The notes under the pieces were generated by a model. The model ran no database searches, was not told where the DNA came from, and was given only the letters and a program-made list of their open reading frames with translations. This document shows, one piece after another, positions 8,543 through 16,602 of a DNA stretch of 64,000 nucleotides. Numbering within the stretch: position 1 is the stretch's first letter; every line of letters starts with the position of its first letter. The stretch comes from Mesorhizobium prunaredense (GTDB lineage: Bacteria; Pseudomonadota; Alphaproteobacteria; Rhizobiales; Rhizobiaceae), in NCBI RefSeq assembly GCF_900156895.1, contig NZ_FTPD01000013.1, positions 186,001 to 250,000 on the forward strand, read 5' to 3'. A program made the position numbers and the translations under genes.

Positions 8543-9820
8543 ATGAAGAACTCAGCCATTTCCGAACGCAAGAACCAGTCGATCTCGCGCGGCGTCGGCA
8601 TGACCACGCAGATTTACGCCGACCGCGCCGAGAATTCGGAGATCTGGGATGTCGAAGGCCGTCGCTACATCGATTTCTCGTCCGGCATCGCCGTCGTCAA
8701 CACCGGCCACCGCCATCCCAAGGTGATCGAGGCGGTCAAGGCGCAGCTCGACCGCTTCACCCACACCTGCCACCAGGTGGTGCCCTATGAGAGCTATGTC
8801 AGGCTGGCCGAACGGCTGAACGGCATGCTGCCGGGCAAGTTCGACAAGAAGACGATTTTCGTCACCACCGGTGCCGAAGCGGTGGAGAACGCTATAAAAA
8901 TCGCCCGTAACGCCACCGGCCGGCCGGCAGTCATTGCCTTTGCCGGCGGCTTCCATGGCCGCACCTTCATGGGCATGGCGCTGACCGGCAAGGTCGTGCC
9001 CTATAAGGTCGGCTTCGGCGCCATGCCGGCCGATGTTTTCCACGCGCCGTTCCCGGTGGCGCTGCACGGGGTCTCGGTCGCCGATTCGCTGGCCGCGCTC
9101 GATCGGCTGTTCAAGGCCGATGTCGATCCGGCCCGCGTCGCCGCCATCATCGTCGAGCCGGTGCAGGGCGAGGGCGGATTTTACGAGGCGCCGCGCGAGT
9201 TCATGACGGCGCTGCGCAAGATCTGCGACCAGCACGGCATGCTGTTGATCGCCGACGAGGTGCAGACCGGCTTTGCCCGCACCGGAAAGATGTTCGCCAT
9301 GGATCATCACGAGGTGGCGCCCGACATCACCACCATGGCGAAAAGCCTGGCCGGCGGCTTCCCGCTGGCGGCGGTCACCGGGCGTGCCGAAATCATGGAT
9401 GCGCCCAACCCCGGCGGGCTCGGCGGCACCTATGGCGGCAGCCCGATCGGCGTTGCCGCGGCGCACGCCGTGCTCGACGTGATCGACGAGGAAAAGCTGT
9501 GCGACCGCGCCAACACGCTGGGCAACCGGCTGAAGCAGCGGCTGCAGTCAATCCGCGACGACACGCCGGAGATCGTCGATATCAGAGGCCCGGGCTTCAT
9601 GAACGCTGTCGAGTTCAACGATGTGAAGAAGGGCCTGCCATCGGCCGAGATTGCCAATGCGGTCCGGCTGAAGGCGCTCGACAAGGGGCTGATCCTGCTC
9701 ACCTGCGGCGTTTACGGCAACGTCATCCGCTTCCTGGCGCCGATCACCATCCAGGACGAAGTCATGAACGAAGCGCTCGACGTCCTGGAAAGCTCAATCC
9801 GCGAGGTCCGCGCCGCCTGA
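8543..9820 (+). CDS. gabT: 4-aminobutyrate aminotransferase-type class III aminotransferase
   Basis: This PLP enzyme probably transfers the amino group of 4-aminobutyrate, or a related omega-amino acid, to 2-oxoglutarate. It has 425 residues. Class III features are the phosphate-binding TTGAEAVENAIKIAR, the PLP-ring Asp in IADEVQTGFARTGK and the Schiff-base lysine in MAKSLAGGFPL (Lys267, close to Lys268 of E. coli GabT). The GAGGGAAC Shine-Dalgarno lies 3-9 bases before the ATG. It follows the ABC importer on the same strand but is separated by a repeat. No succinate-semialdehyde dehydrogenase gene is adjacent, so the natural substrate is inferred from family only. Confidence 0.85.
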   Translation: MKNSAISERKNQSISRGVGMTTQIYADRAENSEIWDVEGRRYIDFSSGIAVVNTGHRHPKVIEAVKAQLDRFTHTCHQVVPYESYVRLAERLNGMLPGKFDKKTIFVTTGAEAVENAIKIARNATGRPAVIAFAGGFHGRTFMGMALTGKVVPYKVGFGAMPADVFHAPFPVALHGVSVADSLAALDRLFKADVDPARVAAIIVEPVQGEGGFYEAPREFMTALRKICDQHGMLLIADEVQTGFARTGKMFAMDHHEVAPDITTMAKSLAGGFPLAAVTGRAEIMDAPNPGGLGGTYGGSPIGVAAAHAVLDVIDEEKLCDRANTLGNRLKQRLQSIRDDTPEIVDIRGPGFMNAVEFNDVKKGLPSAEIANAVRLKALDKGLILLTCGVYGNVIRFLAPITIQDEVMNEALDVLESSIREVRAA

Positions 9821-9847
9821 CCCTCGTTTGCTCCGGGATGTGATGAG

Positions 9848-9966
9848 ATTCAGGTCAGGCCGCGCCGAGAATGGTGGGTTCCGAGAACCGGAACGGAGCG
9901 TACTTTCGGGTACGTGAGTACCGGAAGCGCAGGAAACCGCCGTTCGCAGGCCGGCATCACCTGAAT
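9848..9966. repeat. Structured intergenic repeat between convergent genes (ATTCAGGT ... ACCTGAAT)
   Basis: The outer arms ATTCAGGT (9848-9855) and ACCTGAAT (9959-9966) enclose nested hairpins, including GGTTCC-GAGAACC-GGAAC and GTACT...AGTAC. The element sits exactly between the stop of the aminotransferase gene and the stop of the minus-strand flavoprotein gene, where a two-way terminator is expected. From memory, similar sequences are repeated in Mesorhizobium genomes; no second copy is seen in this window. Confidence 0.6.
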
Positions 9967-9978
9967 ATCAACATATCC

Positions 9979-11232
9979 TTATTCAGCGGCGCGGACAGGC
10001 TCTTCCTGCTGGAAGGCGGCGAGCGCCGCCTTCAGTCCGTCTGGTCCTGTCGCGACCGTCTGCGGCGTCGGCGAGAAGCCGGCGCCGAGCATCTTGCGGC
10101 CAAGCATGTGGTCGCCTGGCCGGTTGACCGATTCGATGCCGAGCAGACGATTTCCAGCATAGTGGTAGATGGAGAACCGGTTCTCGTTGACGTCGCCGAG
10201 CACGACATGGCTGTCGCCGCCCGAAATCAGGCCGACCATCTGCAGCTTGATGTCGCCGATATCGGACCAGAACCATGGCACCGCCGTAAAGGCGTCGGCG
10301 TGACCAAGGATGGTGCGCGCGGCGAGGCGCGCCTGGTCGGTTGCATTTTGCACCGATTCCAGCCGCACATCGCCGCCGGTGAGCCAGTGCCGGTAGGAGG
10401 CGGCATCGCCGATGGCGAGGATTTCGGGCACAGACGTGCGCATCTGCTGGTCGACGCGGATACCGTTGGCGACAGTGATGCCGGCGGCCTGCGCCAGTTC
10501 GACATTCGGCACGACGCCGATGCCGATGATGACCATCTGCGCCGGCAGCCGCTCGCCGGATGCGGTGATTGCCGCCGAGACATGGCCGTTCCCGCCTTCG
10601 AGCCGCGCGATCGTGATGCCGCTGAGGATGCGCACGCCGGTCGCTTCCAGCCGCTGCCGCACGTGGCTCGCGATGATCGGCGCCACCGCCCGGCCAAGCA
10701 GCCGGTCGACCGCCTCGACCACGGTGACCTTGCGGCCGGCCGCAGTGAGCGTCGCGGCGATCTCCAGCCCGATGAAGCCGCCGCCGAGGATGACGACATC
10801 TTCGCTCTGCGCGCTCAATTCGCGGATCAGGCGTGCGTCGGCGAGCGAGCGCAGCGACACCACGCCCGAAAAATCCGAACCCGGCAGCGACGGGATGCGC
10901 GGCCGCGAACCAGTCGCCAGGATCAGCCGGTCGAACGGCAGCGTGGCGCCATCTGATAGCTCCAACCTGCGGCCGCCGGCGTCGATGCGATCGATGCAGA
11001 CGCCCGGCCGGTAGTCGATCGCGCTGCCGGTATAAAACGCCTCGCCGCGCAGCGGCTGCGGTTTGGCCTCTTGATCCTTGATGAAGGTCTTCGACAGCGG
11101 CGGCTTGTGGTAGGGCAGTTCGTCCTCGTCACTGATGAGGATCACGGGGCCGTCGTAGCCGTCCTCGCGCAGGCTGGCGGCCGCTTGCACGCCCGCATGA
11201 CCCGCACCGACAATGACCACACCGTTTTTCAT
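9979..11232 (-). CDS. NAD(P)/FAD-dependent oxidoreductase, ferredoxin/rubredoxin reductase type
   Basis: This flavoprotein has 417 residues from the ATG at 11230-11232 and probably passes electrons from NAD(P)H to a small iron-sulfur protein. The N-terminal FAD motif is VIVGAGHAGVQAAASLR and the second dinucleotide motif is VVILGGGFIGLEIAATL. ATGSRPR precedes the latter, and IGIGVVPNVELAQAAG with AIGDAA is the FAD-binding C motif. The last ~85 residues match a reductase C-terminal domain (PWFWSDIGDIKLQMVG), as in rhodocoxin and putidaredoxin reductases. It is divergent from the iron cluster, sharing the region with the iron control element, so it might reduce the Bfd-like ferredoxin. That link is inference. 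Confidence 0.85.
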   Translation of the reverse strand: MKNGVVIVGAGHAGVQAAASLREDGYDGPVILISDEDELPYHKPPLSKTFIKDQEAKPQPLRGEAFYTGSAIDYRPGVCIDRIDAGGRRLELSDGATLPFDRLILATGSRPRIPSLPGSDFSGVVSLRSLADARLIRELSAQSEDVVILGGGFIGLEIAATLTAAGRKVTVVEAVDRLLGRAVAPIIASHVRQRLEATGVRILSGITIARLEGGNGHVSAAITASGERLPAQMVIIGIGVVPNVELAQAAGITVANGIRVDQQMRTSVPEILAIGDAASYRHWLTGGDVRLESVQNATDQARLAARTILGHADAFTAVPWFWSDIGDIKLQMVGLISGGDSHVVLGDVNENRFSIYHYAGNRLLGIESVNRPGDHMLGRKMLGAGFSPTPQTVATGPDGLKAALAAFQQEEPVRAAE

Positions 11233-11692
11233 CGCAGCCCCAATTCCTCGTCTCTCCAGCGTCATGCAAGTCTAGGACGTCTCGCCAAGTGGCGATTGTC
11301 TGGCGCCGCCGCAAGACCGCCTTTGCGGGTCGCACCCGGAATGGCGGTCTGTCAATCGTTTCGTTCGACGGCGGCACGGCAAATGCGGCTAAAGTTGATA
11401 CTTACAGTTTAGAATAATTCTAAACTGTTGTTTCGATTGGCTTTTCTCTCTGAAATTGGTTGACTTCCGGCACCTTCATCGCTTTATGGAAGCTTGCGCG
11501 TCAAGCGCATCCCTTTGATGTCTGGGCCTTGAACCCTTTCGATTGGAGGCATTTCGATGTCTTTCTTCCGCAAACCGCGCTATGCCGCGGCCTGTTTCTC
11601 GCCCAATGGCATGGACCTGCCTTGGCGCCGATTGCCTGCCGCGCGCCTTTGGCGCCGGCATTTTCACTGAATTCCCGAGGGAGATGACAATC
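11233..11692. other. Divergent intergenic region between flavoprotein and iron cluster
   Basis: These 460 bp carry no convincing gene. An open frame at 11460-11687 has no family resemblance and poor start signals. The region contains the 23-bp iron control element at 11405-11427, about 265 bp before the imelysin start and 173 bp before the flavoprotein start. This leaves a long leader for the imelysin gene. The surroundings of the element are AT-rich relative to the genome, as expected of a promoter. Confidence 0.6.
11405..11427. promoter_or_regulatory. Iron control element (ICE, Irr-box-like palindrome)
   Basis: An 11-base half-site, CAGTTTAGAAT, is repeated in perfect inverted orientation around one central base. 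It contains the TTTAGAA...TTCTAAA core of the rhizobial iron control element bound by Irr, and in some genes by RirA-independent control. An irr gene is present at 46352-46783. The site lies between divergent genes, so it may control the iron cluster, the flavoprotein gene or both. Irr can repress or activate depending on position; the sign cannot be read from sequence. Confidence 0.8.
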
Positions 11693-12994
11693 ATGAGAGC
11701 GATGATCACGGCGCGATATGGCAGCAGGCTCGCAGCGATCGGCGCCACGGCGGCATTGACGGCGGCGATATTCGTGCTGCCGGCCAAGGCGGAAACCGAT
11801 GCCAAGGCGGTCATCAAGACCTATTCCGATATTGCGCTCGCCAAATATGAGGATTCGCTGACCACGGCGCAGGCGCTCGACAAGGCCGTCGACGCGCTGC
11901 TCGCCAAGCCTTCGGTGGAAACGCTGACTGCCGCCCGCGAGGCCTGGAAGGCAGCGCGCGTTCCCTATCAGCAGACCGAAGTCTATCGCTTCGGCAACGC
12001 CATCGTCGACGACTGGGAAGGCAAGGTGAATGCCTGGCCGCTGGACGAAGGCCTGATCGACTATGTCGCCGAGAACTACGGCACCGAGTCGGACGCGAAT
12101 GCGCTCTACACCGCCAATGTGATCGCCAACAAGTCGATCGAGATCGACGGCAAGAAGATCGACGCCACCAATCTTACTCCCGAGTTCCTCTCCGGCACGC
12201 TGCAGGAGGCTGGCGGCATCGAGGCTAATGTGGCGACCGGTTATCACGCCATCGAATTCCTGCTGTGGGGCCAGGACGTGCACGGCACCGGTCCGGGCGC
12301 TGGCGAACGGCCCTATACGGACTATGATCTCGCCAACTGCACCGGCGGCAATTGCGATCGTCGCGCGCAGTATTTGAAGTCGGCGAGCGAGCTTGTGGTT
12401 TCCGATCTGCAGGACATGGTCGACGACTGGAAGGAAGGCGGCGCCGCCCGCAAGAACCTTGCCGATGGCGAGCCGAAAGCCGGCATCTCGGCCATCCTCA
12501 CCGGCATGGGCTCGCTCTCCTACGGCGAACTCGCCGGCGAGCGGATGAAGCTCGGCCTGCTGCTGCACGACCCGGAAGAGGAGCACGACTGCTTCTCCGA
12601 CAACACCTACGATTCCCATCTCTACGATGCCGTCGGCATTCGCGCCGCCTATAAGGGCAGCTACACGCGCCTCGACGGCACCGTCGTCGAAGGCCCTTCG
12701 GTGTCCGACATGGTCAAGGAGGCCGATCCGGCGATCGACAAGGAACTGTCGGACAAGCTTGATGTCACTGTCGCCAAGATGGGAGCCATCAAGGCGCGGG
12801 CGCTTGGCGGCGAAGCCTATGACCAGCAGATCGGCGAAGGCAATAGCCAAGGCAATGCCACCGTGCAGGCGGCGATCGACGCGCTGGTCGATCAGACCAA
12901 GTCGATCGAACGCGCCGTCGGCACCCTGAAACTCAATGCTATCGCCTTCGAGGGCTCGGACAGCCTCGATGCGCCAGACAAGGTGTTTCAGTAA
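11693..12994 (+). CDS. Imelysin family protein (IcmP/IrpA-like iron-regulated periplasmic protein)
   Basis: The predicted exported iron-associated protein has 433 residues from the ATG at 11693, which has AGGGAG nine bases upstream. An ATG at 11684 is too close to that site. A signal peptide (IGATAALTAAIFVLPAKA) precedes an imelysin domain. The conserved GxHxxE motif is intact: Gly183, His185 and Glu188 in GYHAIEFLLWGQD. Imelysins are linked to iron uptake and bind the metal through this motif; the older peptidase label is doubtful. It leads the cluster imelysin-bfd-bfr-DUF1111-imelysin-DUF1513 and lies downstream of the iron control element. Confidence 0.9.
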   Translation: MRAMITARYGSRLAAIGATAALTAAIFVLPAKAETDAKAVIKTYSDIALAKYEDSLTTAQALDKAVDALLAKPSVETLTAAREAWKAARVPYQQTEVYRFGNAIVDDWEGKVNAWPLDEGLIDYVAENYGTESDANALYTANVIANKSIEIDGKKIDATNLTPEFLSGTLQEAGGIEANVATGYHAIEFLLWGQDVHGTGPGAGERPYTDYDLANCTGGNCDRRAQYLKSASELVVSDLQDMVDDWKEGGAARKNLADGEPKAGISAILTGMGSLSYGELAGERMKLGLLLHDPEEEHDCFSDNTYDSHLYDAVGIRAAYKGSYTRLDGTVVEGPSVSDMVKEADPAIDKELSDKLDVTVAKMGAIKARALGGEAYDQQIGEGNSQGNATVQAAIDALVDQTKSIERAVGTLKLNAIAFEGSDSLDAPDKVFQ

Positions 12995-13126
12995 GGCGTC
13001 GATGCGCGGAGCCAGAACCGAAAGTCCGAGTCGCGAAAACTGGAAAACGGTCTCGGTATCAGGCCCCACCTAAGAAAATAAGCCACACGGCGCCGAGCAC
13101 GCGCCGTCAGCCACACAGAGCAAATA

Positions 13127-13438
13127 ATGCTGATCTGCCATTGCAACATCATCACCGAGAAGGAGATTGAGCAGACGATCGTCGAGCTGCTGGATCAGGA
13201 CCCCTGGCAGCTTATCGTGCCGGCGAAGATCTATCATGCCATGCAGAAGCGTGGTCGCTGTTGCGGCTGCTTCCCAAATGTGGTCGAAACGATCATTCGG
13301 GTAACCGAAAATTACCACACCCGCTCGGAGGCGAGCGGCGTGGATGTCGTTTCACACCTGGATCGCGTCAGAGGCCTGCGCGTCCAATACGGGAGCAGAA
13401 CCCATGAAAGGCGAACAACAGATCATAGAGCGGCTTAA
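13127..13438 (+). CDS. bfd: Bacterioferritin-associated ferredoxin (Bfd-like)
   Basis: This small [2Fe-2S] protein donates electrons to bacterioferritin to release stored iron. The Bfd cysteine pattern is present: Cys4 and Cys6 (CHC) near the start and Cys45/Cys48 in CCGCF, about 40 residues later. The core ends near residue 60; the remaining ~43 residues (to 103) are unlike the family and overlap the next gene by 35 bp, so the C-terminus may be a read-on tail. It lies 132 bp after the imelysin gene and directly before bfr, its expected partner. Confidence 0.88.
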   Translation: MLICHCNIITEKEIEQTIVELLDQDPWQLIVPAKIYHAMQKRGRCCGCFPNVVETIIRVTENYHTRSEASGVDVVSHLDRVRGLRVQYGSRTHERRTTDHRAA

Positions 13439-13889
13439 CGAGGCTCTGTTTCTGGAACTTGGAGCAGTCAATCAGTACTGGGTGCATTTCCGCCTGCTGG
13501 AGGACTGGGGCTACGCCAAGCTGGCGAAGAAGGAACGCGCCGAATCGATCGAGGAGATGCACCATGCCGACCGGCTCGTGGCCCGCATCATCTTCCTTGA
13601 AGGCCATCCGAACCTGCAGTCGGTAGCGCCGCTGCGCATCGGACAGAATGTCAAGGAAGTGCTCGAATCGGATCTTGCCGGCGAATATGACGCGCGCACT
13701 GCCTACAAGCGGTCGCGCGAGATTTGTGAGGAAGCAGGTGACTATGTGACGATGAAGCTGTTCGAGGATTTGTTGTCCGACGAGGAAGGTCACATCGACT
13801 TCCTCGAGACGCAACTCGACCTGCTCGCCTCGATCGGCGAGGAAAAATACGGCCAGCTCAACGCCGCATCAGCCGACGAGGCGGATTAG
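13404..13889 (+). CDS. bfr: Bacterioferritin
   Basis: This iron-storage ferritin with haem forms a 24-subunit cytoplasmic cage. The 161 residues match the family length. All ferroxidase ligands are visible: Glu18, Glu51, His54, Glu94, Glu127 and His130. Met52 is the haem axial ligand. The ATG at 13404 begins [15 protein letters not shown], the standard N-terminus. It overlaps the end of the Bfd frame, so the two genes are closely coupled. Its position inside an imelysin/DUF1111 cluster links storage to periplasmic iron handling. Confidence 0.95.
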   Translation: MKGEQQIIERLNEALFLELGAVNQYWVHFRLLEDWGYAKLAKKERAESIEEMHHADRLVARIIFLEGHPNLQSVAPLRIGQNVKEVLESDLAGEYDARTAYKRSREICEEAGDYVTMKLFEDLLSDEEGHIDFLETQLDLLASIGEEKYGQLNAASADEAD

Positions 13890-13901
13890 GGACATGCGGG
13901 A

Positions 13902-15509
13902 ATGCGGCGCTCCTTAGATTACTTGCGCCGCTTGCGGCGGGTCGAGGATTGCGGCCTGCCGTCCCAGCACAACCCGCGATACGGCTGGCATCGCGGGCTT
14001 TCGCTTGCCGCAGTCGTCGCGCTGACCGCCTCGGCGCTGGCCGGCGCGCCCGAACCGGCGGGCCTCGCCACCAGCCGTGCCGATCTGACGCCGAAGGATC
14101 TGGCGCGCGTCGTTGCCATTACCAGGCCGACCAGGGATTTCTCCAGGCCCGAGCAGTTCGAGCCGATGCAGGGCGGCGCCGGCACGTCGCGCAAAGGCGC
14201 CAACAAGGACGCTTTCTCGCAATCTTCCGCCAATATCACTTTCGAGGAAGAGGGCACCTTCAAGCTCGGCAATGCCCTTTTCCGCAAGAACTGGGTGTCG
14301 TCGCCCTCGTCGACGCAGGCATCGGACGGGCTTGGTCCGCTGTTCAACGAGCGGGCGTGCCAGAATTGCCATCTGAAGGATGGCCGCGGTCATCCGCCGG
14401 AAGCCGACAGCGGCACCACCTCGATGTTCCTGCGGCTGGCGCGGCAGGCGAGCACCGAGGCGGAGAAAGCAGCGCTGGCCGCCCGCAAGGTGCTCAACTT
14501 CCCCGATCCGGTCTACGGCTCGCAATTGCAGGAACTGGCCGTTCCGGGTCTTCGCGGCGAAGGCAGGATGCGTGTCGTCTATCAGCAGCAAAAAGTCACG
14601 CTGCCGGACGGCACCGAGGTTTCGCTGCGCAAGCCGAGCTATTCGGTCGATGATCTTGCCGACGGGCCGCTCGATCCGCACACCACGCTTTCGCCGCGCT
14701 TGACGCCGCCGATGATCGGTCTCGGCCTGGTCGAGCAGATCGCGCCGGCCGACATTCTTGGCCGTGCCGATCCGGACGATCGCAACAGTGACGGCATCTC
14801 CGGCAAGCCCAACATCGTGCGCGACGGCCAGACCGGCGAGCCGACGCTCGGCCGCTTCGGCTGGAAGGCGCAGACCCCTTCGATCCGCCAGCAAGCGGCG
14901 GACGCGTTCGCCGGCGACATCGGCATTTCGACGCCGGAAGTGCCGAAACACTGGGGCGATTGCACCGCGGCCGAAAAGAACTGCCTTGCCATGGCCAACG
15001 GCGCCCAGCAGCGCCTCGGCCCGGTCGAGGCGCCGCCGCCGGTCATGGACCTGGTCACCTTCTATTCGCAAAACCTCGCCGTGCCGGCGCGGCGCGATCT
15101 CGACAAGCCCGATGTGCTGGCCGGCAAGAAGCTGTTCTACGACATGGGCTGCATTTCCTGCCATACGCCGAAATTCGTCACCCGCCGCGGCACGCCGAAC
15201 AAGGCACAGGCCTTCCAGCTGATCTGGCCCTATTCCGATTTTCTGCTGCACGACATGGGGCCGGGCCTCGCCGACGGGCAAGCGGTGGGCGATGCTACCG
15301 GCAGCGAATGGCGCACGCCGCCGCTGTGGGGCATCGGTCTTACCGAGACCGTCAACGGCAACACCTTCTTCCTGCACGACGGGCGGGCGCGCACGCTGAC
15401 CGAGGCGATCCTGTGGCATGGCGGCGAGGGGCAGAAGGCGCGCGACCGCTTTGCCACCGCCGACGCGCCCGATCGCGCCGCATTGGTCAAATTCCTGGAG
15501 TCGTTGTGA
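13902..15509 (+). CDS. DUF1111 di-haem cytochrome c family protein (thiol-oxidoreductase-like)
   Basis: This predicted exported redox protein has 535 residues and two haem c attachment sites: CQNCH (Cys153, Cys156, His157) and CISCH (Cys417, Cys420, His421). A signal-anchor-like hydrophobic stretch (LSLAAVVALTASALAGA) lies around residues 33-49, after an unusually long N-terminal region. A downstream start could be real, but none is better placed. In pseudomonads a DUF1111 gene sits between two imelysin genes and a DUF1513 gene in an iron-repressed operon; the order here is the same except that bfd and bfr are inserted. Role probably iron redox; not proven. Confidence 0.85.
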   Translation: MRRSLDYLRRLRRVEDCGLPSQHNPRYGWHRGLSLAAVVALTASALAGAPEPAGLATSRADLTPKDLARVVAITRPTRDFSRPEQFEPMQGGAGTSRKGANKDAFSQSSANITFEEEGTFKLGNALFRKNWVSSPSSTQASDGLGPLFNERACQNCHLKDGRGHPPEADSGTTSMFLRLARQASTEAEKAALAARKVLNFPDPVYGSQLQELAVPGLRGEGRMRVVYQQQKVTLPDGTEVSLRKPSYSVDDLADGPLDPHTTLSPRLTPPMIGLGLVEQIAPADILGRADPDDRNSDGISGKPNIVRDGQTGEPTLGRFGWKAQTPSIRQQAADAFAGDIGISTPEVPKHWGDCTAAEKNCLAMANGAQQRLGPVEAPPPVMDLVTFYSQNLAVPARRDLDKPDVLAGKKLFYDMGCISCHTPKFVTRRGTPNKAQAFQLIWPYSDFLLHDMGPGLADGQAVGDATGSEWRTPPLWGIGLTETVNGNTFFLHDGRARTLTEAILWHGGEGQKARDRFATADAPDRAALVKFLESL

Positions 15510-16600
15510 TGTCGAAGCCTCTGGCGTTTGTCCTGGTTCTCCCGCTGGTCCTCTCGCTGGTCCTCGCGGGCGCATTGCCGGCGTCCGCAGCGGTGAAGGC
15601 TTCCGACGTGATCCAGCGAGCGATCGACGGCTTTGTCCGCCCGGCCTATGCGCGCCTGCATGACCATGCGGACAGCCTGAGCAAGGCAATGCGCACGCTG
15701 TGCGACGCGCCTTCGCAGGACCATTTCGATGCGGCGCGCGCCGAATTCTCCGGCACCGTGGATGCCTGGTCGGTCGTCGAGATCATCCGCATCGGACCGA
15801 TCACGCAGAACAACCGGCTGGAGCGCATGCTGTTCTGGCCGGACCGCAAGAGCATCGGCCTGAGGCAGGTGCAGGCGGCGCTGGCCAGTAAAAACCGGAC
15901 CGCCGCCGATCCGGCCCAGCTGGCGAAAAAGAGCGTCGCAATGCAAGGGCTCGGCGCGCTGGAATTCGTGCTTTACGGCGATGGCGCCGAGCGGCTCGCC
16001 GGCAAGGACGATCCCTATCGCTGCGCTTACGGCGCGGCCGTCGCCGGCAACATCGAAACGATTGCCGCCGAGGTCAGAGACGCCTGGAACAAGCCCGACG
16101 GCTTTGCAGCACTTTGGGCCAATCCGGGGCCGCAAAACGCACTCTACCGCGACGGCACGGAAGCGGTGGCCGAACTGGTCGGCGTCTTCATCAACGAACT
16201 GGAGATGGTCCGTGACGTGCGCCTGAAAGGTTTTCTGGGGAGTAGCCCGGAGGCCGACAAGCCGAAACAGGCGATCTACTGGCGTTCACAAAACACCGCG
16301 CGTTCGCTGACCGGAAACCTTTCGGGCATGGACGCGCTGTTCCAGGCTTCGCAGCTTGGCGACGCGCTGCCGCCCGATGCGCGCTGGATGGCGGAATCGA
16401 TCCACATCCAGCTCGTCAACGGCGCCGCCGACGCCAGCGCCATCAGAGGCCCGATCGACAAGGCGCTTGCCGATCCGGCGCTGCGCCAGAAGCTCGACCA
16501 CTTCTCGCTGGTGACATCCAGCCTGTCGACCCTGATCGGCACCAGGCTGACGGCCGAATTCGGCCTGACCGCCGGTTTCTCGTCGCTCGACGGCGACTGA
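15509..16600 (+). CDS. Second imelysin family protein, lacking the motif histidine
   Basis: The product is 363 residues. Its ATG overlaps the DUF1111 stop (TGATG), so translation is coupled. It has a signal peptide (LVLSLVLAGALPASA) followed by an imelysin-like fold with NNRLERMLFWPDRKS. At the place equivalent to GYHAIE of the first imelysin it reads GLGALE (residues 147-152), keeping Glu152 but replacing the histidine by glycine. The two imelysins of the cluster are therefore not equivalent, and this one probably binds metal differently or acts as a partner. Preserved order with DUF1111 and DUF1513 supports a shared role. Confidence 0.85.
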   Translation: MSKPLAFVLVLPLVLSLVLAGALPASAAVKASDVIQRAIDGFVRPAYARLHDHADSLSKAMRTLCDAPSQDHFDAARAEFSGTVDAWSVVEIIRIGPITQNNRLERMLFWPDRKSIGLRQVQAALASKNRTAADPAQLAKKSVAMQGLGALEFVLYGDGAERLAGKDDPYRCAYGAAVAGNIETIAAEVRDAWNKPDGFAALWANPGPQNALYRDGTEAVAELVGVFINELEMVRDVRLKGFLGSSPEADKPKQAIYWRSQNTARSLTGNLSGMDALFQASQLGDALPPDARWMAESIHIQLVNGAADASAIRGPIDKALADPALRQKLDHFSLVTSSLSTLIGTRLTAEFGLTAGFSSLDGD

Positions 16601-16602
16601 GC

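Noticed and set aside
11460..11687. 75-codon open frame upstream of the imelysin gene
   Set aside because: No homology sensed, no ribosome site, and falls in the leader after the iron control element.
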